Counted from the stretch's first letter, positions 11,376-23,282 are shown. The stretch is DNA of 64,000 nucleotides from Blastobasis lacticolella (GCA_905147135.1 LR990054.1:12437001-12501000), one strand, 5' to 3'. Made by a program: numbers and translations. The notes: generated by a model not told the origin, from the letters alone.

Positions 11376-12365
11376 ATGGACAAATTATTGAAATTAACCG
11401 TCAATCACCCTCTTGACAAATTTGAAATCCTTGATGATTTTAATATGAGCTGCATCGACTGGGTTGCCGCTGACGTTGGACTTCGCCCGGTTGCGACACC
11501 GGTCAACTTTATGATGGAGTTTACCGACACCTTGGAGCTATGTAATCTTAGCCACTTTAATGCTGTCGCTAATTTCAAGGGAAAATATTAGACTTGGTGC
11601 TCTCCAACGACACTGTCTCCGTATATGCATTTGGTAACCTTTTACTAGTCGAAGATTCTTCATTATTTAATGAAGATTATTCGTTATCATAGATCTCTTG
11701 TAATCCGTGCTGACTTTGTACAGCTGCACCTATTGGATGTACCGAGGTGGACCATATTTCAGTATGGGAAAAGTGATCATGATAGAATCCTTTAAGTTAA
11801 AAATATGTGAAGTGGAATACGAGTAACGTTGTGTCCGGTTTCACTTGCTACCTCTCTCAATTCGCAGATAAATTGCAGATATCGCGTTTTTATCAAGATT
11901 GCTCAGTCCAAAATTGATTGTCCACTATTTATGTCTAATTTGTTTTTAAATGTTCCATATTACCACTCACGTAGTAAAGATTTACTCCATGCTCCATACG
12001 CTCGCACAAATTATCGCATGAACAGTTTTATGTTGCGATCGGCAAGGGCATTTAATGATTTACCCGCTGATGAGCATATTGACTTGTTTTTAGTAGCGTT
12101 ACGCAATTTAGGAACATTATGGTTAAGACCTTTATTTCTAAGTACGATATATCTACCTCATGTATGTTTAGCACAGTGTTGATTCCGTATAAGTACCTTC
12201 CTACACTAAACATTTCAATGTACTAGAATGTTATAGTCAATTTGTGAAATTTATCTGTGCTGTCTCGTATTTGGCTGATGAAAATTATGCTATTGTACTT
12301 GCTAAATTATGCTATTGTAGGTAGCTGTGAGACATCCAAATACAATAAAATAAAATAAATAAATG
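11376..12365 (+). pseudogene. Jockey-like LINE relic with internal deletion
   Basis: The first part (11376-11588) reads MDKLLKLTVNHPLDKFEILD then DFNMSCIDW, the GDFN region of an APE-type endonuclease with its Gly changed to Asp. A one-base frameshift near 11588 leads into LDLVLSNDTVSVY in another frame, which ends in a TAG near 11692. The second part (11850-12090) reads FLNVPYYHSRSKDLLHAPYA then RTNYRMNSFMLRSARAFNDL, the C-terminal end of the ORF2 protein. The reverse-transcriptase domain that should lie between is deleted. It ends in an A-rich tail (aataaaataaaataaataaa) at about 12345-12365. It is a dead Jockey-superfamily copy in + orientation; the clade call rests on motif recognition only. 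Confidence 0.75.
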
Positions 12366-13018
12366 TTTACAGTTTCAATTGACAAACTTGTCAATAAATT
12401 GTTCTCACTTGGAATACTGGCCTGACAAATATACGTACTATCTAATGTTACGGTAGAGTATATGTATATGAGTATATGTCGGTAGAGTAACAGTCATAAA
12501 GAGTGTTTCGGTACCTATAGAGTAAAATTGAAAGTGTTAAAACAATGCACATTAACTACAACTAAAGTTTTATACAAACCAGGATCATACTGTTAAAAAC
12601 TTTATTAGAAAACTAAAAATTTATACCGAGAACTATCTGTATCCTGCATAACCAAGAATAAAAACAATAATCAACGTACAGACGATCTCGACAAAGAAAA
12701 TCGCCCCAAAACAATCCAGTCAAATCTTCAAACTACAAGTGCAAGCCAAACAAAGAGCTCACCGCCATTTTTGCCCCAACCAACCTTCCACAGACAAGTG
12801 GAACTAAATTCGCCATATGATCGCACTGTCGCAACGACCATTTATCATGTGAGATGTGACAACTGAATTTATTTATAAAAAAAATAACAAACAATAGCCC
12901 TGTTTGGGCCTGCCTGGCCCATACACACCCCTGACTCACTGTGCTGTGCTACTCATCGTGTAAGGGCGCAGTATAGGCAAGGAGACAGAGACAGGACTTG
13001 ATATTTTTTAAGAACTGT
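12366..13018. other. Non-coding, no feature recognised
   Basis: AT-rich sequence between two retroelement fragments. A short run of related gtagagtatatgtatatgag / gtatatgtcggtagagtaac motifs at 12455-12495 is the only local repetition. Confidence 0.4.
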
Positions 13019-13019
13019 G

Positions 13020-13250
13020 CAGTCATTATTATCACAGCTCGTAACAGTCCACTGCAGGATTTAGAGCCTTTCCCACGAAAGGGGAGGTTATTGTCATAAT
13101 CTCTACGCTAGGAAGGCGGGTTGGAGATCGCAGTGTTGTAAATATAACGATGGAAAATGCTCTGCTCATTTTCCAGCCTACGGAGACTAGATCTTTTTCT
13201 TCAAAAACATTAGTCGCCTTGTACGACACAAACAAGTGTGAGGTTAAAAA
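13020..13250 (-). mobile_element. RTE-like LINE 3'-end fragment, family D copy 2
   Basis: agtccactgcaggatttaga, cccacgaaaggggaggttat, ggcgggttggagatcgcagt, gaaaatgctctgctcatttt and cgccttgtacgacac follow the order of family D at 4903-5170, with point changes. Confidence 0.65.
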
Positions 13251-13899
13251 TTCGTGGGTATTTAACTAATGTTACAATTAATACCTACAAAAATGTACAA
13301 GATTTGTAATAGCACCATCTGAAAATATAGCAAATATTGATAATTCTTTGAGAGATGTCACTCTATCGTTAACCACACATTTGCACCTAGCTAAGGCAAA
13401 AACAAATATACTTACAAAAATAAATACAATAAGATTCGAGTGTGCTGATGTATTGCTGTTGTCGCCGAGTGCTTAATTCCCAATATTCCCGATTTTCCGT
13501 TTTTCAACAGCACGAGTATAGTAATGTAGACAAAAAGCAGGCATCTTCATTAGTCTTCCTACTATACATTATGGGCCAAACATCTGTGAAAAAATGGACG
13601 CTTTACGAGCCAGTGTGTCTCTGCATTCGCTCTACTCTGCGCACCCTCTAAAATGATGGGGTCGCGAATGTATCACAGTTCAGGGGCCCTACAATGGAGA
13701 TAGCAATTTGATATTCAGGCCACATTTTTAATAAGCGCTCTGCACTGGCCCATCGTAATGTGCCAGTTGGGGCCATTCTTTGTTTGTTTTTTGTGCACCC
13801 ATTAACTACTTGGGCCATTTTTAATGTGGTCATTCTTTATGGTAATTTACTTATTTTGCTCTTTTTATGCATATTATTACTAGCCTACGGTGGGGCAGT

Positions 13900-14151
13900 T
13901 TTTTTGTCATAGTCAAACTAAGCAACGCTTGTACTATGGGTGCTAGCTAACTGATATACTACTTATATACTTTTAAATACATACTTATTATACATAGAAC
14001 ACCCAGACCCGTAACAGAAATTAAAAATCATCATTAAAATTTCTGCCCGGCCGGGAATCGAACCCGGGACCTCTTGCGAGGATGACTTACGTTGACCACT
14101 GAACGACCTGAGTGGTTCAGTGGTCAACATAATACTGAACCACTCAGGTCG
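13900..14151 (-). mobile_element. SINE A copy with rearranged head
   Basis: Read on the minus strand it has a tRNA-like head with B box (ggttcgattcccgg), then gcagaaatt, the conserved tttctgttacgggtctgggt, and the tail atcagttagctagcaccca ending near 13900. It matches 43532-43785. At 14104-14151 the head is interrupted by an inverted partial copy of itself: cgacctgagtggttcagt (14104-14121) and its exact reverse complement (14134-14151) lie 12 bases apart. Confidence 0.8.
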
Positions 14152-14231
14152 TCAAAAATTAAGTCATTAATTGATTATTTAAGTAAAAAATTAAACTGAA
14201 TGCGAATAGCGTATCAGTTATAATAAAAAGA

Positions 14232-14382
14232 AATCATCTTGGAGTTAATATCCCGGTTGTGCACTCGCACACGAGGTCTCAGGGACCGCCTTGACCATGC
14301 TACAGGATTTGGGAGATCAGATAATTATTGACTGACATAAGACCTCCATGCACCCTACTACAAGAGGAACCTGATCAAATGA
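14232..14382 (-). mobile_element. SINE B fragment
   Basis: atcttggagttaatatcccg, gttgtgcactcgcacac, ccgccttgaccatgctacag, gggagatcagataattattg and agaggaacctgatcaaatg follow the SINE B body. The tRNA-derived head is missing. Confidence 0.7.
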
Positions 14383-15580
14383 AAATAAATTATATTAAAT
14401 TGAATACGGAGTTTGGGCTACGGGATTTTGCAGTTCGAGATGCAGTAGTATTCTGTGCCTCAGATAGTGCCATCAGCGTTGCTCGGTTTTGGTCTGGGAA
14501 AATATAAGTACCTCATAATTAATAAATAATTTTATACTGAACCTATTGATTATTGAAACGATAATAAGATGAAGAAGAAGTAGCTTTTTTCCTTCAAATT
14601 CCTACCTTTTTATTCGTATATCTATAATTGATCTACATTTTCTAATATGTCAAGATATGATAATAATACTTATTGAATTAAAAAAATATTAAAATAATGT
14701 CATAAGATTAGATTATGGTTAAACGTTCGCCATACATATTACTTCCAATTTGGTTAAAAATCATATCTATTAAATCGAATAAATGACATATAACAGCATA
14801 ACTCAGTATATGAATTTAGTGGACATCATGAAGACACTTCTCTAAACCACTAGAAAACCCAAAAAACCACTCTCGAAACGTTCCCTTGTCATTAACAGTA
14901 ACATGTTTTTTTTTATAATCGGTAGGCACTTGTCGCCATAACGAAGTATTGTGCCCCATCTGTTCACAAGTGGACGAAGTTCATTCAGGACTTTTCGCAT
15001 TTTTTCTTTCGTAGCAATGATTTTATTTTATTGCACTATCTTATTGCGTAGAATTAAAAGTGATAGTTACTTAATGCTTTAAGCTTTTTTATTGGATAAA
15101 TGAGTAAAGCGGAAATATTATGCTTGTGAATTAAATTTATTGACATGTAGAAAGTCGTTGAGAATTAATTTCTTATTTGTTTTTTGTTACACATATTCGT
15201 CGGATAATCTATTTGACATCCGGTGTCTTAATGCACGGAATTTCATTAATTTGGGTCTATACTTTAGTCAGCCTAAAGAAGTTGTAAACGATCGAGCGGC
15301 GCTTTGATATCCTTATGTCGAAATTTCTAACTGACAATATATTTTATATTCATATAAGTTCATTTATTGAGTAAACTTTACAGTATTACAATCTTAAAAA
15401 CACATAGGTAGTAACATGAAACAATTTCTTTAAATTAAGATAAAATACTATTTTACACTTACTGCTCAATTTATTCACTGACCAAACTGTACTTATGCCA
15501 TCCCTCGAGACCCAGAATAATATCAAAAAAATCAAAGCCTTTTAAAATATTGACATATTTTTTAATATACAATTCCGCTA
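14383..15580. other. Non-coding, no feature recognised
   Basis: Very AT-rich, with no open frame of note and no match to the repeat families named elsewhere in this annotation. Confidence 0.4.
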
Positions 15581-15581
15581 G

Positions 15582-15660
15582 CCAAGCGTGGAGATTATGG
15601 CAATAACCTCTCCTTTCGTGGGAGAGGCCCTAAGTGCTGCAGTGGTGCGACTGTGATGAT
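15582..15660 (+). mobile_element. RTE-like LINE 3'-end fragment, family D, reverse orientation
   Basis: agccaagcgtggagattatg, gcaataacctctcctttcgt and gggagaggccctaagtgctg are the reverse complement of family D. They end in cagtggtgcgactgtgatgat, as expected for a 3' end with a short GAT tail. Confidence 0.65.
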
Positions 15661-16197
15661 AATATACACATGTAACTAAACATTTATTCAGATACACACA
15701 ATATTGACAAGGACAATAAAAACAAACACTCATACATAAAATGACATAAAAAATAAAAAAGTCGTCTACACTGCCCGGAATGAAGCCCAAAAAGCTAGCA
15801 CCGCGTTCCCTAGTCGGATACCGATTTTGGCAAGGATAAAATCAGATACCTACTCGACAAACAGTCCTTCGAATTAGCCACAAAATCCTCCAAACTTCTA
15901 ATTACCATTGCGCATCTGTGGAACTAATAAAACAGTTCCTATGCAGTGCAATGGAACAAGCTTTGCATGCCTCAAGTTCACCAACTTAATCTTAACTTAG
16001 ACAATACAACTTGGTTAGAACTTGGGTGGAGTCTTGTATCACTTAATTAGCCTCTCATGTCCTGTGGCTGCTTGTTGGCCGACTAGAGCTAATTAGTAGG
16101 GTCTTGTAGTTCTGATGGCTTTGTCTTGTCTGTAGTGTAGCTGGTAAACTTTCGCAGAGCCATTTAGTGAGGCTGGAGATGGTATTATCACTATCAC

Positions 16198-16450
16198 TAC
16201 ATACATACATACATAAAGTTTTGAAATACATAAATACATAGATTCATTGAGACAGACGGCGGGAAGAGACTTTGTTTTATACTAGGTATATATAATAGTC
16301 CCACGCCGCGTCTGTCTGTCTGTTCGCGATAAACTAAAAAACTACCATACCGATTTTCATGCAATTTCACAAAAAAAAATAGACAAAGTGATTCATGAGG
16401 AAGGTTTACTTAAACCTTCATTTGTTAAGTTCACTACCTGTACCAAGCCG
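16198..16450. repeat. CATA microsatellite and composite interspersed repeat
   Basis: A (CATA)n run at about 16198-16214 precedes gacagacggcgggaagagac, tttgttttatactaggtata, then in the other polarity cacgccgcgtctgtctgtct and accataccgattttcatgc. The motifs (cggcgggaagcgactttgtt, taccgattttca) belong to a repeat also seen near 26263-26415 and 36000-36125. The class is uncertain (retroelement tail or Helitron-like). Confidence 0.45.
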
Positions 16451-16655
16451 GGATGAGTCTATATATCTGGGAATAATATCGCTTGATGGCTGCACCACTA
16501 TTTTACTTATCTAACATCACGTCTACAATAACGTCATTGAAGAAAAGAGTTCATAACGATGGTAAACGCGGGAAAGTTAAGAAGCGATGGGTTAACACCG
16601 CTAAGTCGGTGTAGTACGTGAGGATGCTGAAGACAGCTTGGACGACAATAATGGA

Positions 16656-16785
16656 CTAGAGTCATCATCATCATCATATCAGCTCGAAGATGCCTACTGT
16701 TGGGCATAGGCCTCCCACAGAAATCTCCACAAAGGCCGGTCTTGTGCCTTCCATATCCAGCTGGTACCAGCGATCTTTACCAGGT
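16656..16785 (-). mobile_element. RTE LINE 3'-end fragment, family C
   Basis: On the minus strand it reads VRIAGTSWIWKAQDRPLWRF then LWEAYAQQ, the C-terminus of an RTE-clade reverse transcriptase. A frame change and the (ATG)n tail at 16663-16678 follow. It matches 18614-18865 but is more decayed. It abuts SINE B at 16833. Confidence 0.7.
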
Positions 16786-16832
16786 TTTTACCTAACGAAA
16801 AATCAGAACTCACATTATTAACTAGAGATAGT

Positions 16833-17042
16833 ATATTGAAACCTGCAAATTCAGGCAACTGAATTTGTAACCATGATCTAATCTCGACAGGTTTCCTTGG
16901 TAGCAGGGTCACGGAGGTCACACGTCAGTCGCTCCACTGTAATTACCTGATCGCCAAATCCTGAATCATGGTGAAGGCGGACCCCGGGCTCTCGTTCTCG
17001 AAAGCACAACCCGGACATTAACGCCAAGATGATGATGATGAG
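16833..17042 (+). mobile_element. SINE B copy, head-truncated
   Basis: Runs from aacctgcaaattcaggcaac through gtaaccatgatctaatc, ggtagcagggtcacggaggt, cagtcgctccactgtaatta, ctgatcgccaaatcctg and gaaagcacaacccggacatt to taacgccaag and a (GAT)n 3' end. The tRNA-derived 5' head is absent. Confidence 0.75.
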
Positions 17043-18603
17043 TATAATTATTTTCATAGTATAGTTACATTCGCAAGGTACCTTTATAGGTATAGGTAAG
17101 TATGGTAGTGATCCTGTATTTTAAATGCGTAGGTTAATTTCCGGGTAGCGCCGTAGACGGTATCCACTCCAGATTGTGCTAATTAAATACGAATCTCAAG
17201 ACAATACTGTTGAGGTACGACGCGGCGGAGACACACTGAGTGGAGCAATTTCAATGTTATTTATAATATGATATATCAATCGTACGGTGGGCGTCGCTTG
17301 AATACAAACAAACAAAACTACAGAGAATCCTAATTTAAATTTCACAGGAAATGTTTAATGTCGATCATAAAATAGATTCGATCCTACGATCATGCGTTCA
17401 AAACTACAGATCTCTTCTGAATGTCCTAATTTATACAGGCTTATAAATTATTGTTGATTTTTTTTTTTTTCTACAATAATTTGTCTAAACAATTTCCTAC
17501 TCCTATCTTTTACTTACTTCTTAATTAAAGGACATCATTAAAAAAGTATTGAAATATGAAGAAAGTGCCGGCCAAGAACAGAAAAGTAATTAGTTTGATA
17601 GAACGTTTTATTTTGAACTTTTTTATTGCCCCAGCATGTTATACAACCACTAGAGTTGCTAATGACGCTTAAAAATCTAGAATTCGATTGCAGTCATGGA
17701 AAAGCTCGATTTACAGGTTTCAAGGACAACTATATAGATTCTCGTATACCTCGATACCTAGCTGTCCTAATAAAAAATGACCAGAAAAATGCATGCAGTC
17801 GAATTCCCTACCATAATTTTGTTGGCCAGCACTATCAAAGTTTGGTTCTTTTGTGGTTTCCCTTGGAACGGGTTCGAAGACAGTATAAAGTTAATCCTCG
17901 AGCGTGATTTAGCTCTTGGGTCGCAACTAGGATCTAGTCAAGGCTAAACAAGAGTTGCAGCAGTGGTGCATGAGTGATCGTTCTTGGCCCGTAACATAAA
18001 AAATTTGAACAATTTGTATGTCTGTCTATTGTATCTATAATGCTTAAGAAAAGTGTGTTTGTTACTCTTATGGGCGATAATTGCTATTGCCTACTATATT
18101 AAAGTGCCATCCATAAACCTCCCAGTGTACCGAAAATAGGTATTACCAACTATATTAAAGGGAAGATGTGAAACCTCCCGTTGTGCCCATGGCTTGCAAC
18201 CCATCCATCCGAGTTCAAACTAGTGGAAGTTTATAATTTATGAAGCGACTTCCGCCGCCCTCCTTGAGTCCCAGACTAATGAAGATCTACCTGTTGTGTA
18301 TAATGTATGCCGGCTGGCTACTAGCCGGTAAGTACGGTTCAAATATTTATTCACTCATAGTTCGGTTTAAATTTGTAATAGTGTGTGTACAGTAAAGAGT
18401 ACAATAAATCTAAGGCTAGGAAAGGTTAGTGTCTTTAGTAGGTATTGGTAGTTTTAGGGCACGGTATGGAATCTAAACTACAATATCATATGTAGGTACT
18501 CATTATAAATGCGAAAGTACCTATTCGTAACTCTTATATATTGGATCCTTACTTATGAAATTGGCGTTTTTTTGCAAAATTAGACATTTGTTCAAATACT
18601 TAC
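17043..18603. other. Non-coding, no gene recognised
   Basis: No host gene. An open frame at 17626-17907 (93 codons, GC not raised) starts without a usable ATG context and matches no family I know. It ends amid unique-looking sequence. Confidence 0.35.
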
Positions 18604-18875
18604 AATTGTATATCATCATCATCATCATCAGCCAGAAGACGCCCACTGCTGGGCATAGGCCTCCCCCAGAGATCTCCACAAAGACCGGTCCTGTGCTTTC
18701 CGCATCCAGCTGGTACCTGCGATCCTTACCAGGTCGTCGGTCCACCTTGTAGGAGGCCTACCCACGCTGCGTCTACCGGTACGTGGTCGCCACTCGAGAA
18801 CTTTACTGCCCCATCGGCCATCTGTTCTTCGAGCTATGTGCCCTGCCCACTGCCACTTCAGTCTGAATTGTATAT
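18604..18875 (-). mobile_element. Young 5'-truncated RTE insertion with target-site duplication
   Basis: The element occupies 18614-18865 and is flanked on both sides by aattgtatat (18604-18613 and 18866-18875), a 10-bp target-site duplication. On the minus strand it holds an uninterrupted reverse-transcriptase C-terminus. It begins LKWQWAGHIARRTDGRWGSK, passes through RSVGRPPTRWTDDLVRIAGT, ends EAYAQQWASSG and stops at 18630-18628, followed by an (ATG)n-type 3' tail. RTE-clade elements commonly end in such short tandem tails. The ~77 codons have no frameshift or stop, so the insertion is recent. It is dead on arrival because of 5' truncation. Confidence 0.85.
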
Positions 18876-19990
18876 ATCATATCAAAACTAATTCTTGATT
18901 ACGAGAATAGATAGAGTATGTTTAGTTGCCAGTAAGCCCGTTAAATTTTATAAAAAAATCATACTACAACTACAACTCATGTTATTTTAGGAGTTTGAAC
19001 GTACCCCCGTTTATTTGTCAGTCACTTTTGCCTGTCGTTATCAAAACGAAAGGGTATGCATGCAGTGTGTGCACCAGTTAGATTAATATTTTATAATTAT
19101 ACCTACAAAGTTTCACCGTAATTGGATTGGCCATTTCAAAGATATTTTAAAATGTATGTACGAAAATTCAGGTTTACTAATACATGGCAATACATGGTAC
19201 CCAGGCTAGTTTTTATTTCCAAAAATGAAGAATATTAGGCGTTTAGGCGACGAAGTAGCGGGCAAAAATTCAATAGTTGCTTCAATCATGCCGAAACAAA
19301 ACCAAAAGGCCATCAATCCTTCGTAAACAAGTAAACCTGTTGAGCAATTATTGCCAACACGGCTGACTCCATTTTGTCTGCCAAGATAAAGATTTTGGCA
19401 ATGGGTAGGTATAGTCATAAACATATCGACCTAACCTTTATAACCCAGTATAAAATGAGCTAGCTTCGCTATAGACGAGCATAGCAATGTTAGCTCCTTG
19501 TATACTTGTTTATAAGGTTGTCTTCTGGACCCTTAATTCATGAGGAGGGATTTTGAGATTATGTTAAAAGATGGCATTTCTTACACATACAAATTTACCG
19601 TCACGGGCTACCGAGGCTGTTCCACCAGTCTCAGAATTCTCAGTCACTGGTTCTGAGTTCGCTTAACCTCAAAGTACAGTTAGAAAAATATAAAAAGGTA
19701 AAATATATATATAAGAAAAATATAAAAAATACGTCGCTATTTTCGAAAAACAATTACCAACATTGATAAATGGAAACAGTCGCCCATCCAGTTCCGGACT
19801 TTGCTAGCCTTGCTTAACTTTGGTTAGATTTCGCAAGCGTTTCCTCTACCTACCAGGTTAGGGCCACTTCCAAAAAATTTTTTTGTATTAAGTGGGTTAA
19901 GAACTTACCTAGGTAAGTAATTAATTGAACACCCGGTCGAACACAAAAAAACTTCTGTTTGAACATAGTTTCAGTCATAGATTAAATTAA
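18876..19990. other. Non-coding, no feature recognised
   Basis: No host gene or clear repeat. The minus-strand open frame at 19206-19424 has no recognisable motif. Confidence 0.4.
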
Positions 19991-19991
19991 A

Positions 19992-20140
19992 TGTAAGTAT
20001 GTATAATAAGTATGTATTTAAAAAAAAAAAACAAAAAAAAACAAGTATTTAAGTAGTATATCAGTTATCTAGCACCCATAGTACAAGCTTTGCTTAGTTT
20101 GGGGCTAGATGGCGCTGTGTGAATTTGTCCACGAATATCT
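19992..20140 (+). mobile_element. SINE A 3'-half fragment
   Basis: gtataataagtatgtattta, a long A-rich stretch, then agtagtatatcagttatcta, gcacccatagtacaagcttt, gggctagatggcgctgtgtg and aatttgtccacga. It matches the tail of the SINE A copy at 43532-43785. The tRNA head is absent. Confidence 0.75.
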
Positions 20141-21420
20141 ATTATTATTATTATTAATAATAATAAAACAATTTAAAAAACCGAGCTCTTGAGGATAAAG
20201 TGTCCTTGTCATTGTCTATATTGTGAGTTGTTCCTGTTGGCTGTCTATCAAATTTAATTCCGTTGTCATCCGTCCGAGCAATGTCCTCTGCATTAAGGTC
20301 TAGCAGATATGAACTGCGTTCTCAATGTAAGCACAGAATAGATACTATAACATAAGTGTAAATCAAAATAAAGTGCAGTTATAGTTAAAAATATACCTAT
20401 ACCTACTCACTCATTAATTATAATAGTTCTATTAGTATCCAACAAGGGCCGAAAAAAGTGCAAACATACATATCCTAGGTGGCGACATCTCCCGTGATGT
20501 CCAGTTTCGTAAAGAAATGGTCAAGTTAGCATCTAAAAAATGAATCGAAACAATACTTCATGCCGGGGCAAAAAAGAAAAACAATTTTAACAATTTAAGT
20601 ATTTTATTTTTGCAGTATGTTCATAAAATTACAAGAAACTCAACAAAGATGACCATAGCGCCATCTAGACAATTACTAAGCAACTAACGTAATAAGTATC
20701 TAACCTACCTACCTATCTTTGTTGGTAGGTCGGTCACGCACTCACTTAGTTTCTTCAAGCTGCGCTAGGTGTCGCTTTCGCTTGTATTAGCGCCATCTAT
20801 TCGAAAACAGGGTAAACGGCCACAGTAATTGTACACCTTGCCTTCGTTTAAATTCACTCTGTAAATACTAGATGGTAGTTTTTTATATTTGTAAATTTCA
20901 AAAAAGGTCAAATATTTTAGAAAAGAAAAGAGCTGGTGAACTTTATTTACATAATAGTTTAGGTTAGGAGCGGCCGATTCCCAAACGTTTTAATTTTCAC
21001 CGGGGCGTTCTTACCGTAACTCTGATTTTTATAGTGGTTCTCTAGCTGGACAGCTGCTGCGATAAGGCCGCCTTTCGGGACAAGGGGTTACATATAGTTC
21101 TTTTTTCTCTATGGTATTAGATTACCAGTTCTGATGATCAAAAACACAGAAATATCAAAAGTCGCTTATTTCCTTGCCCTGGCTGCCATGTATATCCTTG
21201 CTATTTTTTATTTCAAATCTGTTGTATTTTTTTAGCGCGAAACCTTAACATACAAACATGGTTACGTTCGCATTATTGTCATAAACTGTTAATAATTATT
21301 ATAATTAGTTACAGTTGTCATAACTGTAGGTACTTACGTAGTATATAATCGACAGCATCTTTAATTACTCCTTATGATTTATCCCTTATATCGGCCTTTA
21401 TAAGATTCTTGTAATTGAAG
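20141..21420. other. Non-coding; short ATT microsatellite at the left
   Basis: attattattattaataataataa at 20143-20165 is a simple repeat that folds on itself. The remainder holds no gene I can support. Two short cgccatcta motifs (20650-20670, 20790-20800) recall retroelement tails but are too short to call. Confidence 0.4.
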
Positions 21421-21424
21421 TTCT

Positions 21425-21594
21425 GGGGCTCCATTTTTGAATCGCTCGCCTTGATTCGGCCGGTTTTCAATTTTCTTTTTCGGCATGAAAAATTCGACAA
21501 ATTCAATGATTAAAAACAAAATTAAATTTTCCATACCGTAAATCAAAATTGAAAACCGTTTAAATCGAGGCGAGCGATTCAAATATAGAGCCTC
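21425..21594. mobile_element. MITE family 1, ~50-bp terminal inverted repeats
   Basis: Left arm 21425-21474 (ggggctccatttttgaatcg, ctcgcc, then cggttttcaatttt) is mirrored by the right arm ending in gagcctc at 21594. About 85% of positions pair by eye. Total length 170 bp, no coding sequence. Consistent with a non-autonomous DNA transposon. The target-site duplication is not clear. Confidence 0.75.
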
Positions 21595-21598
21595 TCTA

Positions 21599-21749
21599 GA
21601 ACCCTATTTTTGAAACCACTCGCATCCACGCAAGCGCTCGCTCTCTAATGCTTGTCTTTTCTATCTCTACCAAATTACCACAAGAGTGAAAGATATAGGT
21701 AGCGCACTCGAGCACTCGCGTGGATGTAAGCGGTTTCAACAATAGGGCC
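21599..21749. mobile_element. MITE family 2, adjacent copy
   Basis: Left arm gaaccctatttttgaaacca, ctcgcatccacgc and the right arm ending aatagggcc are inverted repeats of about 45 bp. The internal tctctaatgcttgtctt, tctatctctaccaaattacc and gagtgaaagatatag recur in the copy at 43804-43941. It begins only 4-5 bp after MITE family 1 ends. Confidence 0.75.
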
Positions 21750-21956
21750 ATGGCTTCCGTGGGTTCCCTTTGGCCCTGATCCCTCGGGCAGTTACCTCGA
21801 ACCCAAGGACCAATTTGATGGAGCATTGTTTTTGAATTCCCTCACGCGTCGGCCGTACACCGACTTCTTTTATCGTTTTCTAATTCGTCGTAAATGTAGT
21901 TTCCTTATCTACTTTAGGTTAAGATATAGGTTTATAATCATTATTATTATATTATT

Positions 21957-22165
21957 TAATGTCCCGGTTGTGGCGAGAGCATGAGGGCCCGGGGCCCATC
22001 TTGACCATGATCCAGGATTTGACAGATCAGGTAATTACAAAGCGACTGCCATCTGACCCTGCTACCAGGGGAAACTAGACAGATTGGATCATGGTTACAC
22101 ATTCAGTCGCATGAAAAATAATGTGCAGGTTTCATCAAGATGTTTTCTTTCACTGATTATGCTAG
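21957..22165 (-). mobile_element. SINE B fragment
   Basis: taatgtcccggttgtggcga, cttgaccatgatccaggatt, gacagatcaggtaattacaa, accaggggaaactagacaga, ggatcatggttacacattca and aatgtgcaggtttcatca follow the SINE B order. The tRNA-derived head is missing. Confidence 0.75.
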
Positions 22166-22824
22166 ATAATAACCAACACTTCAATGACATATTTAAGGAA
22201 ATCTAACACATTAGGGTGTAAAACTGGATGCAAGAATTTCGGATAAAAAATAAAATGGTGAACCATTTTAAAAGTACTTTATTCATACCCTGTATCGTTT
22301 ACGAGTATTCCGATATTTCAATGAATACTTTTAAAATGTCAAATTAATAATGACCGCGGTGTTTTAATTTAACCCCCTCGATATTATATTGAACTATTTC
22401 CGAATAAATTAGATAAATTATTAGGTATGTACTATACATTTTTGTTGCTTAACCAAGTTATCTGCGAACTACTGATGATGATGAGGTTGAGCGGCCATTC
22501 CGATGACAAAGGGCCACATGAATAAATCAAATTAGTATGGGCCTTTACTTGGTCCTTCTGTGGGAATGTGCACTTAACAAGGATTTTAAGGGTCAGTTAC
22601 ATATCAAGGTATATCCTCTATTTCTCAAAAATGTTTTTTATATACAATGATATTCAGTTTAAATAGGTACTAACATAGTACCTAAGTACCTGATCACCCT
22701 TAGTGACGAAGCAATTAAATGGCTGACTTCGCTTGATTTAAATTTGTAGTTGAATGTGTTTCTCGTATATTGTATTTTTGCCATACGAATAAATAAATTA
22801 AAGTACCTAAAAGCTTGAATCGTA

Positions 22825-22900
22825 GATGTAATGGACGGCAGTTACCGCTTACCATCAGGTGGGGTGTCTGCTCGTTTGTCACTGCGTATCATAAAAAAGT
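22825..22900 (+). mobile_element. LINE 3'-tail fragment
   Basis: gtagatgtaatggacggcag, ttaccgcttaccatcaggtg, gtctgctcgtttgtcactgc and an A-rich end. It matches the tail inside the FGF intron at about 55475-55555. Confidence 0.65.
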
Positions 22901-23282
22901 TAATTAAATTAATATGTATTCATGAAAAAATACTGTTCAAAATATTGCGTTGTGTTTTGTGCCATATTGAAATAATTTGAACGAACTCGGAAATATTGTT
23001 ATTAGTTTATTCGGTTACTATGTCATGCTCAAAGCTTTAATTCCTTAAAATATTTCCTGTATAGTACTTGGTCAAAGACAACGGATTTTTTTTTGTGACT
23101 ACATTTCGATCAACCTAGCACCTACCTATCTACTTCCGTAAAGTTACCAACAAAAGCTGACAAAAACTCTTGATGACAATTAATTCAATAGACAAATCAC
23201 GCTACTAATTAATACAATAGCTGAGAACAAGAGATGGCCTCTTTTTGACGATTGAAAGAGCTATTTGATGTCCTAAACAATA

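Noticed and set aside
16694..16921. 75-codon minus-strand frame as a gene
   Set aside because: Fusion of a SINE B fragment with an RTE C-terminal fragment; both occur elsewhere as repeats.
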